64,000 nucleotides of DNA from Paracoccaceae bacterium (GCA_028284605.1 JANQRL010000046.1:62001-126000); one strand, 5' to 3'. Shown: positions 34,125 through 43,589, counted from the stretch's first letter. The notes: a model not told the origin generated them from the sequence alone. Numbers and translations are program-made.

Positions 34125-35186
34125 ATGGCGAGTTACGACATTTGGGCATTGGCGGATTCTGCCATAACCGTATCTGGCGGTGGCAGTCTCGACGGCGTGA
34201 CGCAGGGCGACGGCTCGCATCTGGTCGGCCGAACCATCACTCTGAATTCAAGCGCTTTCGAGATGATCGCTGTCGATGACGGCGGGGCGGACGGCGATTT
34301 CGACGACAATGACGGCAACCAGGAGATCGACGGCGCCCAGGTCTTCGATGGCGAGAGCCTTGCCGACGGTACCCAGATCGAGGCCGAATACCAGATCATC
34401 CTGCGCGACCCCGCGACCGGCGACGAATACCGTGCCATCGGGATCAATTTCGACAATTCAAACCCGCAATTCGGAACTGTCGAGGGGTTGGCCTTTGTCG
34501 GGGCGATCCCGCCGGTCGGCATCGCGCTGACCGTTGTCTCCGCGTCGGAGGGGCCCGGAAGTCTGGGGCAGGCGAGCCTCGCGGCTGCGGATCTCGCGGT
34601 GCCCTGTTTCACGCCCGGAACCCGGATCGAGACGCCGGACGGGGGACGGGCGGTGGAGGCTTTGCGCGCCGGCGACACCGTTCTGACACTCGACAACGGA
34701 TCCCAGGCGCTGACCTGGGTCGGGCGGACCGAGGTCTGGGCTGAGCGGCTACGCCGACATCCGGCCTTCCGTCCGATCCATATCCGCGCCGACGCGTTCG
34801 GCCCGGGGCGGCCCTGTCGGGACATGCTGGTGTCGCCGCAACACAGGATTCTCGTGTCGGGCTGGCAGGCGGAGGTCCATTTCGGCGAGCGAGAGGCCCT
34901 GGTAGCCGCGTTGCACCTTGTCAACGGCAGCAGCGTGACCAGGGCATGGGACGTCACCGAGACCGCCTATGTCCATCTGGCCTGTGCGCGCCACGAGATC
35001 CTGATCTCCGACGGTTTGCCAACAGAGAGTTTCAATCCGGGTCCTATGGTGCTCCCGGCGCTGCCCGAGGGGGCGCGGGCCCAGCTTCGGGCGCTGTTCC
35101 CCGATCACGATCTGTCGCGGAGCGCGCCATTCTGGGCGGCCCGGCCACTCATATCGGGCCGGGAGGCGGCCGCTTTGTGGCTCTGA
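34125..35186 (+). CDS. Hint-domain protein with an acidic beta-rich N-terminus
   Basis: 353 residues. The first 165 residues are acidic and Gly/Asp-rich (DDGGADGDFDDNDGNQEIDG), without a classic signal, like secreted roseobacter proteins with calcium-type repeats. The C-terminal Hint domain starts at VPCFTPGTRIETPDGGRAVEAL, with LRAGDTVLTLDNG, VSPQHRILV and HEILISDGLPTESF. The Cys of CFTPGT would be the cleavage residue. A role in secreted, self-cleaving protein maturation is inference. Divergent from the other Hint gene with about 200 bp between; the start is the ATG of MASYDIW. Confidence 0.82.
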   Translation: MASYDIWALADSAITVSGGGSLDGVTQGDGSHLVGRTITLNSSAFEMIAVDDGGADGDFDDNDGNQEIDGAQVFDGESLADGTQIEAEYQIILRDPATGDEYRAIGINFDNSNPQFGTVEGLAFVGAIPPVGIALTVVSASEGPGSLGQASLAAADLAVPCFTPGTRIETPDGGRAVEALRAGDTVLTLDNGSQALTWVGRTEVWAERLRRHPAFRPIHIRADAFGPGRPCRDMLVSPQHRILVSGWQAEVHFGEREALVAALHLVNGSSVTRAWDVTETAYVHLACARHEILISDGLPTESFNPGPMVLPALPEGARAQLRALFPDHDLSRSAPFWAARPLISGREAAALWL

Positions 35187-35242
35187 GGCCGGATTTCCCT
35201 CGCCAGCGGTGAGCGGTCCTGCTACAGACCGGCGCCGGAGCA

Positions 35243-35327
35243 GCGGGTGTGGCGGAACCGGTAGACGCACCAGATTTAGGTTCTGGCGCCGCAAGGCGTG
35301 GGGGTTCAAGTCCCTCCACCCGCACCA
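35243..35327 (+). tRNA. tRNA-Leu (anticodon UAG), CCA encoded
   Basis: 85 nt. The acceptor stem GCGGGTG pairs with CACCCGC, the discriminator A is followed by CCA, the anticodon stem CCAGA/TCTGG encloses the loop TTTAGGT (anticodon TAG), there is a long variable arm (GCGCCGCAAGGCGT), and the T arm is GGGGGTTCAAGTCCCTC. The type II fold with UAG anticodon identifies Leu (reads CUN codons, mainly CUA). No repeated 3' end is seen nearby that would indicate an attachment site. Confidence 0.96.
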
Positions 35328-35555
35328 TACCTGGTCCGGCCTTCGGGGATGCCCTCTCCCACCTCTCGAAGGAATGTGGATGAGGGGGGCGAGCCCCTTC
35401 TGTTCGAGGTTGCGATAGGTGGTCCGTGCCGGCCGATCCGGGCGCAATTCTGCGCAATGCGATCCCGCCGCTTTGCCGGACCTTGCAGCGGGTTCCGGGG
35501 GCGCTCCATGACCTGTTCCGACAGGTCCTGCAGGCTCCACTGATCTCGACCGGTT

Positions 35556-36029
35556 TCAGCCGGCCCGCCGTTCCGCTTCCGCTTTCAGTCCGCGATTGAA
35601 GGCTTGGTAGCCGTCCAGATACATCTTCGCCAAGCGGCCGCCCATCAGGAACGTCAGGCCGCCCATGATCTCATCCGATTGGACAAACCGGGTCTTGCCA
35701 CCCTCGGCCGCCTCAACCCTGAAATGGTGGTTGTCGCGGATGCCGCCCGGCCCCGTCTCGGCCCAGGAGAACTCCCGCCCGTCCGTCACCGCGATCCTGT
35801 GATCGATCCGGGTGAGCTTGTCCTTGGCCGGATCGGTCCGAAACACCGCGGTGATGGTCGCGCCATCGGCGATCCGGCCCTCGATGTCGACGAGGAAGGC
35901 GGCCCAGTTTCCGTAACTCGCGGTGTCGGTCAGCACGTCCCAAACCGTCTCGGGCGCCGTATCGATGGCGATGTCGGTGTAGATTCTGTGATGCGAGAAG
36001 CCGACCTTCTCTGTGCGCCCAGTTTCCAT
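35556..36029 (-). CDS. SRPBCC-family (polyketide cyclase/START-like) protein
   Basis: 157 residues from the second of two close ATGs, with GGAGG 9 bp upstream. The fold begins with IYTDIAIDTAPETVWDVLTDTASYGNW, then FLVDIEG, TAVFRTD and the closing helix GRLAKMYLDGYQAFNRGLKAEAERR, all standard. SRPBCC proteins carry small hydrophobic ligands; the substrate here is unknown. It is the last gene of the run TetR-target SDR, SDR, membrane protein, SRPBCC. Confidence 0.82.
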   Translation of the reverse strand: METGRTEKVGFSHHRIYTDIAIDTAPETVWDVLTDTASYGNWAAFLVDIEGRIADGATITAVFRTDPAKDKLTRIDHRIAVTDGREFSWAETGPGGIRDNHHFRVEAAEGGKTRFVQSDEIMGGLTFLMGGRLAKMYLDGYQAFNRGLKAEAERRAG

Positions 36030-36049
36030 GATCATTACCCTCCGATCGT

Positions 36050-36520
36050 CTAAACGTGCCGGGGCACCGAACGCCCCGGCGTTTGAATGGTGACCCGCCC
36101 GAACCGGTCCTGCATGCGCTTCGAGCGGAAGAGGTAGATCGATATGATGGTGTAGGTGACGCATTCCTGGACGAAGTTCCGGTAGCGGTCGGGGTTCTCC
36201 AGCATGTCGAAGGTCTGGATCGCGCACATCGTGGCCAGCGCGGTGAACACCACCAGCATCACGATGGGCGTGGCGCGCCAGCGCAGGACATACCCGGCCA
36301 GGAACGCCGCGCCGGACGCGGTGATCAGGATCCAGTGGATGGTCTGGGTTCCGGCCGGAAAGGTCGGGTTCTGTAGCGGCATCAGCGGCGCCAGCCCGGT
36401 AAAGTACTCCAGAAATCCCAGCAGCCCCCAGCCCAGCATGATGATCGACGCGAGAACGATCAGGTATTCAGAACCCTGGGAGAGGCGGGTCCAAGGAACG
36501 GGCATCGTGTCTTGCTCCAA
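36050..36520 (-). CDS. Small four-span membrane protein, unknown function
   Basis: 156 residues with about four hydrophobic helices (near 20-38, 63-80, 85-102 and 120-137) and basic loops. The sequence FLEYFTGLAPLMPLQNPTFPAGTQTIHW joins the first two helices. No family is recognised. A second in-frame ATG five codons in is also possible. It lies 9 bp downstream of an SDR gene and 20 bp upstream of the SRPBCC gene, so it is in the same operon. Confidence 0.65.
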   Translation of the reverse strand: MEQDTMPVPWTRLSQGSEYLIVLASIIMLGWGLLGFLEYFTGLAPLMPLQNPTFPAGTQTIHWILITASGAAFLAGYVLRWRATPIVMLVVFTALATMCAIQTFDMLENPDRYRNFVQECVTYTIISIYLFRSKRMQDRFGRVTIQTPGRSVPRHV

Positions 36521-36528
36521 TCGGGCCG

Positions 36529-37362
36529 CTATCCAAGAAACCGCACTATGAAGCGGTCGAACATCCGGTCGCTGAGGATGCGGCGGAAGAAGATTGCCGG
36601 GCGCACTCCGACGCCGGCGGCGTAGCGGGTCCTGGGACGCCGCGCCCGGATCGCCCCGGCGATCACCTCGGCGATCACGCCGGGCGGGGACGCGGTGCCC
36701 TTCTCGGCGCTCATATTGCGGAACCAGGCCGCCATCATCCGTGCGGTCGCGCCGTAAGGGCCGCTGCCGGAGGTCTCCAGCAGCGGCTCGATGAAGCCGC
36801 CGGTGATTTCCGTGTCGATAGCGCCGGGCCGGACGATGACCACGTCAATGCCAAAGGGCGCGGTTTCGGCCCGTAGGCAATCGCTGAACCCCTCCAGGGC
36901 AAACTTGCTCGACACGTACCAGGCGGCGAGCGGCGCATGGACCTTTCCTTCGCCGGAGGAGACATTGACGATCTTGCCCCAACCCTGTCCGCGCATATGC
37001 GGCAGCACGAGCTGGGTCAGACGCCCCAGTCCGAAGAAGTTGACATCGAACTGGTAGCGGGCCGTGTCGATATCGGTCTCCTCGACCGAGCCGTAGACCG
37101 AGAGCCCGGCATTGTTGACGAGAATATCGACGCCGCCATGGTCGCGGGTGATCTGGTCGACCACCGCCACGACGTCCTCTTCCTTGGTGACATCCATCTT
37201 GATCGGGATGCAACCGAGCCGTTTCAGATCGTCCATGATCTCGACCCGGCGCGCCACCGGATAGACGACATAGCCGTCCTGCGCGAGAGCCTGGGCGGTG
37301 GCCTTGCCGATGCCGCTGGAGGCGCCGGTCACAAGCGCGACCCTTTTACGGGGTTCGTTCAT
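36529..37362 (-). CDS. Short-chain dehydrogenase/reductase
   Basis: 277 residues. The NAD(P)-binding TGASSGIGKAT, the NNAG motif (ILVNNAGLSVYG), the catalytic Ser (VSSGEG), and YVSSK (Tyr-x3-Lys) are intact, as is RPGAIDTEI. This classical SDR resembles those that reduce keto groups of lipid or steroid-like molecules; the C-terminal extension (AIFFRRILSDRMFDRFIVRFLG) is amphipathic and basic and might associate with the membrane. It is 12 bp from the next SDR and probably under the divergent TetR regulator. Confidence 0.9.
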   Translation of the reverse strand: MNEPRKRVALVTGASSGIGKATAQALAQDGYVVYPVARRVEIMDDLKRLGCIPIKMDVTKEEDVVAVVDQITRDHGGVDILVNNAGLSVYGSVEETDIDTARYQFDVNFFGLGRLTQLVLPHMRGQGWGKIVNVSSGEGKVHAPLAAWYVSSKFALEGFSDCLRAETAPFGIDVVIVRPGAIDTEITGGFIEPLLETSGSGPYGATARMMAAWFRNMSAEKGTASPPGVIAEVIAGAIRARRPRTRYAAGVGVRPAIFFRRILSDRMFDRFIVRFLG

Positions 37363-37374
37363 TGTCCTGGCCCC

Positions 37375-38256
37375 TCAGATCGAGACCGTCTGGCCGGTCA
37401 TCTCTTCGGAGAGACGCCACAGGCGACGGGCAACTTCGTGGTCGGCGCAGATCGGGTTGCGGATCGCGACGCCGACCCGCCCGCTCATCTCCTCGGGGCC
37501 GGTCGGGCCGTAGTAGTCTCCGCCCTCGACCGCATCCGATAGCGCCGCGAAGAGAGTGGGTCTGGCGGCATCCGCGTTGGAATGCAGGAGCTGTTCGACC
37601 TGTTTCTTCAGCGCCTCGCGCTGGGCATCCTCCATCTCCTTGAACAGGCCGGAATCGGAGCCGCCGGGATGCACCGAAAGGGACTTTTTCACCTTGCCCG
37701 CTGCCCTGAGGCGGCGGTCCAACTCGTCACCGAAGAGAAGGCAGGCGAGCTTTGACTGCCCGTAGGCGACACCGCCGTCCTGACCGCAGGTCAGGTCGTC
37801 GAAGTGAATGCCCGCCGCCTTGTGAGCGATGCTAGACAGCGACACGATCCGCGAGGCCGCATCATCCGGGATCAGGTCGATCAGCAGCGCCGTGAGCAGG
37901 AAATGCCCCAGATGGTTGGTGGCGAATTGCAACTCCACACCGTCGGCATTGGTCTGGGCCGAATAGAGCAGGATGCCCGCATTGTTGATCAGAATGTCGA
38001 GCCGGTCGTAGCGGGCGCGGAACGCGTCGGCGAAGGCCCGGACAGAGGCGAGATCGCCGAGATCCAGGACCATGATGTCGAGCGATGCGCCGGGTACGCG
38101 GGCGATGAGATCCGCCTTGGCGGCTGCGGCCTTCTCCGGGCTGCGGCAGGCCATGACGACATGAAGCCCGGCCTCGGCCAGGCCGATCGTGGTTTCAAAT
38201 CCGATGCCGTTATTGGCTCCGGTGACGATGGCGGTTCTGGGGGAGGACGGGGTCAT
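37375..38256 (-). CDS. Short-chain dehydrogenase/reductase (retinol-dehydrogenase-like)
   Basis: 293 residues. The cofactor motif TGANNGIGFET, the NNAG (ILINNAGIL), the LSSIAHKAAG Ser motif, and YGQSK (Tyr-x3-Lys) are intact. The long block NHLGHFLLTALLIDL and YGPTGPEEMSG near the end are typical of the group that includes RDH-like enzymes and light-dependent protochlorophyllide-reductase relatives. It is the first gene after the TetR operator on this strand, so it is the most likely regulated target. Confidence 0.9.
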   Translation of the reverse strand: MTPSSPRTAIVTGANNGIGFETTIGLAEAGLHVVMACRSPEKAAAAKADLIARVPGASLDIMVLDLGDLASVRAFADAFRARYDRLDILINNAGILLYSAQTNADGVELQFATNHLGHFLLTALLIDLIPDDAASRIVSLSSIAHKAAGIHFDDLTCGQDGGVAYGQSKLACLLFGDELDRRLRAAGKVKKSLSVHPGGSDSGLFKEMEDAQREALKKQVEQLLHSNADAARPTLFAALSDAVEGGDYYGPTGPEEMSGRVGVAIRNPICADHEVARRLWRLSEEMTGQTVSI

Positions 38257-38297
38257 GGCGCTTCCTGACGGATAGACATTTTGTGCATTTCTGTAAG

Positions 38298-38324
38298 ATT
38301 GACAATGAGTGCCAATTTGTCAAT
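38298..38324. promoter_or_regulatory. TetR operator candidate
   Basis: Arms ATTGACAA and TTGTCAAT are perfect reverse complements with an 11-nt spacer, inside the 77-bp region between the divergent SDR and TetR genes and 10 bp before the tetR ATG. It is an AT-rich island, typical for such operators. Confidence 0.55.
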
Positions 38325-38333
38325 ATGTAAATC

Positions 38334-38933
38334 ATGGATGGTCGCCAGGGAGACATCATCGAGGCCGCGAAGGGTCTCTTTCTGCGCTATGGCGTGAAGC
38401 GAACCGGCATGAATGATATCGCCGAAGCGGCCGGGATCTCGCGGCAGACGCTCTACAAGGCGTTTGCCAACAAGGACACGGTGTTGCAGGCCATGATCCG
38501 GTCTCTAGCGGATCGGGTCGTTCTGGATATCGAGACCGGCCTTCCGAAGGCCGAAGGGCTCGGCGCGCAGCTCGATGTGATCTTCAAGCACGTCGTGATC
38601 GAGCACTACGACTTCCTGCATTCCTCCCCCAATGCAGAGGACATCGTCGCCGGTGTGAATGCCTCCAGTCAGGAAGAGCTGGAGGCGGGCGCTCGGCGGA
38701 ATACCCGGATCATCGCGCGACTCCTGGAACCCTTCGCAAACGAGATAGAGCGGTCCGGACTGACCGTGACCCAATACGCTGACTTCATCCAGCGCACCGC
38801 GACGGCGGCGAAGTACGCGGCCAAGGACCGGACGCATCTGCTCGATCTTCTGGCCGCGCTCCGTGTTTCGACACTCAAAGTGACCGGTGCGTCCGAGCCT
38901 GCCGAAGTCCTCGAGGCAGAAAGGCGAAACTGA
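38334..38933 (+). CDS. TetR/AcrR-family transcriptional regulator
   Basis: 199 residues. The HTH is in residues 8-52 (IIEAAKGLFLRYGVKRTGMNDIAEAAGISRQTLYKAFANKDTV), a standard TetR_N. The C-terminal ligand domain is all-helical and not recognisable. It is divergent from the SDR-SDR-membrane protein-SRPBCC run with an inverted repeat in between, so it is the likely repressor of that run and itself. The efflux genes further right are convergent, separated by about 380 bp, so they are a less likely target. Confidence 0.9.
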   Translation: MDGRQGDIIEAAKGLFLRYGVKRTGMNDIAEAAGISRQTLYKAFANKDTVLQAMIRSLADRVVLDIETGLPKAEGLGAQLDVIFKHVVIEHYDFLHSSPNAEDIVAGVNASSQEELEAGARRNTRIIARLLEPFANEIERSGLTVTQYADFIQRTATAAKYAAKDRTHLLDLLAALRVSTLKVTGASEPAEVLEAERRN

Positions 38934-39312
38934 CCTGCGGTGCGGCATCCGGCAACGTCGACGCCCGACGGATCGCAGCCGCATCCACGATGTCCACCCG
39001 CGGGACGGCATCGAGGATGGCGGGGGATGACCCTATCGCGGTGAACCGTGCCTGGTTCGGGGTCGGGGGATCGTCGGGACAATGTGCTGGTCGGGATATG
39101 GGGCCGCAGGTTTGCCGCCCCAGGCCACCGGTCTTCCGCCGACCTGTGCGCGGGGTGCAGGCTGCGGGTTTCTCCTCTGATCCGCGCCGTCCCGGGACGA
39201 TCATCCTCCCGTCGGGTCGCCTTCGGTCGGTGTGGCGCAGGACTTGTCGGTCACCCGTTCGGCCCGGCGGTCCCGGATCTCCGACCTGCGCATCTGCCGG
39301 TCCCCTTCGCTC
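38934..39312. other. 379-bp gap between tetR and the RND permease gene (convergent)
   Basis: Two convergent genes end here. The sequence is GC-rich without a stem followed by T-run and without a convincing frame; all open frames are Arg/Pro-rich and overlap on both strands. No gene is supported. Confidence 0.4.
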
Positions 39313-42300
39313 TCATGCGGGCCTTGCACCGGTGCCACCGGCTGCGGAAGCGGCGCCACGGAAGAAGACGTCGTAGAGCACCGGCGCCGCGACCAGGGTC
39401 AGGATCGAGGCGAAGGCGAGACCGCCCATGATCGTGACCGCCATCGACACGAAGAATGCGTCACCAAGGAGCGGGACCATGCCCAGGATCGTCGTGCTCG
39501 CCGCCAGAAGGACCGGTCGCAGCCGCGAGGTCGAGGCGGCGACGATGGCCTCGCGCAGAGGTCCGCCCTGGGCCTTCACCAGGTCGATCTCCTCCACCAG
39601 TACGATGCCGTTCTTGATCAGCATCCCCGACAGGCTGAGGAGCCCGAGAAGCGCGGTGAAGGTGAAGGGCAGCCCGGTCCCGAGCAGCCCGAGCACGACA
39701 CCGTTGACCGACATCGGCACCAGCAGCCAGATGATCAGCGGCTGGCGCAGCGCGTTGAACAGCGTCACCGAGATGAGAACCATGATCAGGATGGTGATCG
39801 GCAGTTGCGCGCCCAGGCTCTCGTTGGCCTGGTTCGAATTCTCGAACTCGCCGCCCCATTCCATCCGGTAGCCGACCGGGAGCGGGATCGCCTCGACCGC
39901 GGCGCGCACCTCGGCATGGACCTCGGCCGCCGTGCGCTCCGTCGGGATCGAGGCGCCGACGGTGATCGTCGGCAGCCGGTCGCGGCGCATGATCAGCGTA
40001 TCCTGGGTCTCCAGGCTGAAGCCGTCGACGATCTGTTCCAGCGACAGCAGCGTCTCGCCATCCTGGGCCCCGACCACCTGATCGAGCAAACCGGTATCGG
40101 AGCCTGGATCGAGCCGCAGGATGATCGGGATCGAACGCTCGTTCTCGCGGTAGGCGCCGGTGACCTCGCCCTCGGTGGCAAAGCGCAGCAATTGAGCGAC
40201 ATCGTCGCGGCTGATCCCGGCCGCCTGGGCGCGGTCGGTGTTGTAATTCGGGCTCAGCACCAGTTCCTGTTCACGCCAGTCGATGCGCGGGCTGAGGATG
40301 TTGGGGGAGGCATCGACCATGGCGGCCATGGCCTGATCGGCCAGATCGCGCAGAACCTCGCGATTCCCGCCGGAGAAGCGCACGGCGATGGGAGAGCCGC
40401 CGCCGGGGCCGAACACCATGCGCTCGGTGCGGAACTCGGCCTCGGGGATCGTCTCGGCGGCGAAGGCCTCGAGCTCCGCCTGCAGGGCCGGGATTTCCTC
40501 CAGACTTGGCGTGCGGATGATCATGTGGCCATAGGCCGGGTTCTCGGGCTCCGAACCGTAGGTGAGCAGGAACCGCGTGGCGCCCTGGCCAACGAAGCTG
40601 GAGACCGACACGACGTCCTCGCGCTCGGTCAGAAAGGCCTCGAGCACCGCCATCCGTTCCGACGTCTGGGCGATCGGGGTTCCCTGCTGCATGGTCAGGT
40701 GGGTCAGGAAGATCGGCGTGTTGGAATTGGGAAAGAACTGCTGGCGGACCTGCCCGAAACCCCAGTAGCAGGTTCCGGTGATGGCAATGAGTAGCACTAG
40801 GACGAGCCAGCGGACCCTAAGCGCGCCGCGCAACAGCGCCGCGTAGGCCCGGAAGATCAGCCCGCTATAGGCATCGGCGGGCGACTCCGATCCCACTTTG
40901 AAGACATAGTGTCCGAGGAGTGGCGTCACGGTGATCGCCAGCACCCAGGACAGCATCAGCGAGATCGCGATCACCGCGAAGAGCGAGAACATGAACTCGC
41001 CGGTCGAATCCGGCGAGAGCCCGATCCCGGCGAAGGCCATGATGCCGATCACGGTGGCGCCGAGGAGCGGGATCTGGGTCTTGCCCGCCGCCTCCTCGGC
41101 CGCCTCGCGCGAGGTTTTGCCACGCCGCATCGAGATTTGCATGCCTTCGGCCACGACGATGGCGTTGTCCACCAGCATCCCCATGGCGATGATTAGCGCG
41201 CCGAGCGAGATCCGCTCCATCTCGATAGAGAAGATCGCCATGAAAAGGAGCGTGCCGACCACGGTCAGGAGCAGGGTGGAGCCCACCACGACGGCCGCGC
41301 GGGGGCCCATGAAGAGGCCAAGGACCAGCACGACGATCCCGACCGACATGGCGAGATTGACCAGAAAGCCGTTCGAGCTTTCATCCACCACGACATGCTG
41401 CTGGTAGATCGGATGCAGATCGACGCCGTAGGGGATCTCGGGCAGGAGCTCGGCCAGGCGCCGATCCACCCGCTCGCCGATCTCGACGATGTTCTCGTCG
41501 CTGAGGCCGGAGACGCCGATGGTGAACGCCTCTTCACCGTTGTAGCGGATGATCTGTGCCGGGTTGTCCTCCCGCCCGCGGCTGACGCTGGCGATGTCGA
41601 TGAGGTTGATCGTCTCGCCGCCGACGCCGATGGTCAACGACGCGATCTCCGAGACCGAGTCGGAGCCCTCGGGCGCCTCGATCCGGGTTCGGGCGCCATC
41701 GCCCAGATCGACGGAGCCGGCTGCGGCGACGGAATCCGCCGTGGCGATGGCCTGCCCGACGGTCTGCGGATTGATGCCGAGATTGGCGGCGATGGCCAGG
41801 TCGGGCGCGACGAAGATCGCTTCCTCCGGCAATCCGGCCACATCGACATCCGCGACCCCGTCGACGGCCAGAAACTCGCGTCTGAGGAAGGTCGCCAGTT
41901 CGTGCCTTTCCGCGTCGGTCAGGCCGGGGGAGGTGACGGCGAAGAAGATGCCGTAGACATCGCCGAACCCGTCATCGACAAAGGGCGTGCCAGCCCCGTC
42001 GGGCAGGTCGCCGCGGATATTGGTGATCCGCTCGCGCAACTCGGTCCATATCGGCGGCAACTCGTCTCCGCTGATCGTGTCGGCGACTTCGATGTCCAGG
42101 CGCGAGACGCCGGGACGGTTGCGCGATGTTACGCGGTTGACCTCGGACATGCGCTGGATCGCCGCCTCCAGCGGCTCCGAGACTTCGATGGCCACCTGTT
42201 CGGCGGAGGCGCCGGGATACTGGGTGATCACCACCGCCTGTTTGATCGTGAAGGCCGGATCCTCCAGCCGGCCGAGGGAGGAAAAGCCCCAGATGCCTCC

Positions 42301-42384
42301 GAACAGGCAGATCAGGATCAGAAGCCAGGTCAGGACGGGTTTCTCGATCGCCCCGCGGGCGATCGACAGCGCCGCGCCGCTCAA
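39313..42384 (-). CDS. RND efflux permease (AcrB/HAE1-like)
   Basis: 1023 residues with twelve membrane helices in two repeats and two large periplasmic domains, the RND fold. It starts at a TTG overlapping the adaptor stop (4 bp) with SIARGAIEKPVLTWLL as helix 1. Family blocks are YPGASAEQVAIEVSEPLE, MGMLVDNAIVVAEGM with the proton-relay Asp, and the ALLGLLSLSGMLIKNGIVLVEEI near the end. Proton-driven export of drugs or lipids is the family role. There is no outer-membrane protein gene adjacent, so a TolC-like partner must be elsewhere. The adaptor is encoded immediately upstream. Confidence 0.94.
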   Translation of the reverse strand: MSGAALSIARGAIEKPVLTWLLILICLFGGIWGFSSLGRLEDPAFTIKQAVVITQYPGASAEQVAIEVSEPLEAAIQRMSEVNRVTSRNRPGVSRLDIEVADTISGDELPPIWTELRERITNIRGDLPDGAGTPFVDDGFGDVYGIFFAVTSPGLTDAERHELATFLRREFLAVDGVADVDVAGLPEEAIFVAPDLAIAANLGINPQTVGQAIATADSVAAAGSVDLGDGARTRIEAPEGSDSVSEIASLTIGVGGETINLIDIASVSRGREDNPAQIIRYNGEEAFTIGVSGLSDENIVEIGERVDRRLAELLPEIPYGVDLHPIYQQHVVVDESSNGFLVNLAMSVGIVVLVLGLFMGPRAAVVVGSTLLLTVVGTLLFMAIFSIEMERISLGALIIAMGMLVDNAIVVAEGMQISMRRGKTSREAAEEAAGKTQIPLLGATVIGIMAFAGIGLSPDSTGEFMFSLFAVIAISLMLSWVLAITVTPLLGHYVFKVGSESPADAYSGLIFRAYAALLRGALRVRWLVLVLLIAITGTCYWGFGQVRQQFFPNSNTPIFLTHLTMQQGTPIAQTSERMAVLEAFLTEREDVVSVSSFVGQGATRFLLTYGSEPENPAYGHMIIRTPSLEEIPALQAELEAFAAETIPEAEFRTERMVFGPGGGSPIAVRFSGGNREVLRDLADQAMAAMVDASPNILSPRIDWREQELVLSPNYNTDRAQAAGISRDDVAQLLRFATEGEVTGAYRENERSIPIILRLDPGSDTGLLDQVVGAQDGETLLSLEQIVDGFSLETQDTLIMRRDRLPTITVGASIPTERTAAEVHAEVRAAVEAIPLPVGYRMEWGGEFENSNQANESLGAQLPITILIMVLISVTLFNALRQPLIIWLLVPMSVNGVVLGLLGTGLPFTFTALLGLLSLSGMLIKNGIVLVEEIDLVKAQGGPLREAIVAASTSRLRPVLLAASTTILGMVPLLGDAFFVSMAVTIMGGLAFASILTLVAAPVLYDVFFRGAASAAGGTGARPA

Positions 42385-43427
42385 TTGGAGAAACCCTCGA
42401 AGCGGCGTACCTGCTGGCCGTCCGCGACCGCATGGGCGCCGGTGCGCACGATCTGATCGCCGGGGTCGAGCCCGTCGGTGACATGGAGCAACCCGTCCCG
42501 GTCGGCCTCGACCGTCACCGGCACCTCCTCCAGCGTCCCGTTCATGCCGTCGCCCGGCAGGAACCGCATCACGCTCGTGGACCCGTCATTACCGATCCGC
42601 AGGGCCGTGGCCGGCACGAATATCGGCGCATCGTCCGCAAGAATTGTCGCCAGGACGACGACCGAACTGCCTGGCAGGACATTGATTCCTTCGGTCGTGA
42701 CCAGCGCCAGGGTGATCCGAAAGCTCTGGCCGACGGAGGAGGCTTCGGCGTTGAACTCGCGCGGGACCAGCGGATAGGTCCGGTCGCTCGACGGGAACCG
42801 CGCTTCCAGCCGCAGGTCCTCCTCGTCGCCGGCTTGCTGGAACAGGACCTCCGGGACATCGATCTCGATCCGCAACTCCGACATGTCGTGCAGCCGTACC
42901 ACCGGTGTGCCCTGCCCGATGGTCGAGAAGTTCGCCAGGTTGCGGGTGGCCACCAGAGCGTCGAACGGGGCCATCAGCGTGGCGTTCTCCAGCGCCACCT
43001 CCGCGTTGCGCAGGGAGACCCGCGCCAGGCTAACCTGGGTTTCGGCATCCTGAAGCTGGGCCTCGCTGACCGAGACGGTGAGCTGGCTCAGCCGGGTCAG
43101 GGCGCGCTCGGCCTGTTCGAGCTGCAACTGCGCCTGTTGTAACTGCAACTCGAAGGGCTCGAGATCGAGTTGCGCGACCAGGTCGCCCTGCGGGATCACC
43201 TCGCCCTCCTGGGCCGGAAACTCGACGATCTGACCGCCAACCTGAAACGCCAGATCGACGGTCTGGCGCGCGACGACATGGCCGAAGAACTGCCGCGTGA
43301 CCCCGGTCTCACCGGCCGAAACCGTCATCAGGATCACCGGACGCGGCACCTGCTCCTGAGACGCGGCGGGAGCCGCGAGGCCGAGGCCGAGAAGGAGCGC
43401 CGCCAACGGGCGAAACATCGTGAACAT
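42381..43427 (-). CDS. RND efflux periplasmic adaptor (membrane fusion protein)
   Basis: 348 residues from the ATG of MFTMFRP, with GGGAGA 8 bp upstream; the open frame continues upstream but with poor quality. The signal peptide ends near AAPAAS-QEQV. The lipoyl half-motif GQIVEFPAQEGEVIPQGDLVAQLD is followed by a coiled-coil hairpin (FELQLQQAQLQLEQAERAL to NAEVALENATLMAPFDA), then the beta-barrel and membrane-proximal domains (DGLDPGDQIVRTG). It joins the permease to the outer-membrane channel. The permease gene starts inside its stop codon. Divergent from tig. Confidence 0.91.
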   Translation of the reverse strand: MFTMFRPLAALLLGLGLAAPAASQEQVPRPVILMTVSAGETGVTRQFFGHVVARQTVDLAFQVGGQIVEFPAQEGEVIPQGDLVAQLDLEPFELQLQQAQLQLEQAERALTRLSQLTVSVSEAQLQDAETQVSLARVSLRNAEVALENATLMAPFDALVATRNLANFSTIGQGTPVVRLHDMSELRIEIDVPEVLFQQAGDEEDLRLEARFPSSDRTYPLVPREFNAEASSVGQSFRITLALVTTEGINVLPGSSVVVLATILADDAPIFVPATALRIGNDGSTSVMRFLPGDGMNGTLEEVPVTVEADRDGLLHVTDGLDPGDQIVRTGAHAVADGQQVRRFEGFSN

Positions 43428-43589
43428 GTATACAATCTCCCTTCCGCCATCTAAGTGCATCAGTTTGGGGCGATTGCAAGTGCTGCTCGACAGGCATCCG
43501 GATTGCAACGCCCGGAGCCCGCCCTGAGATCGGATTTGGACACCGGCCCGGTCCTGTCCGGGGACCGTCGTTCTGCCCGGTTTTTCGGG

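Noticed and set aside
35243-35555. tRNA-Leu as an integration site for the adjacent SDR module
   Set aside because: No integrase, no repeated tRNA 3' end and no composition change were found in the flanking sequence.
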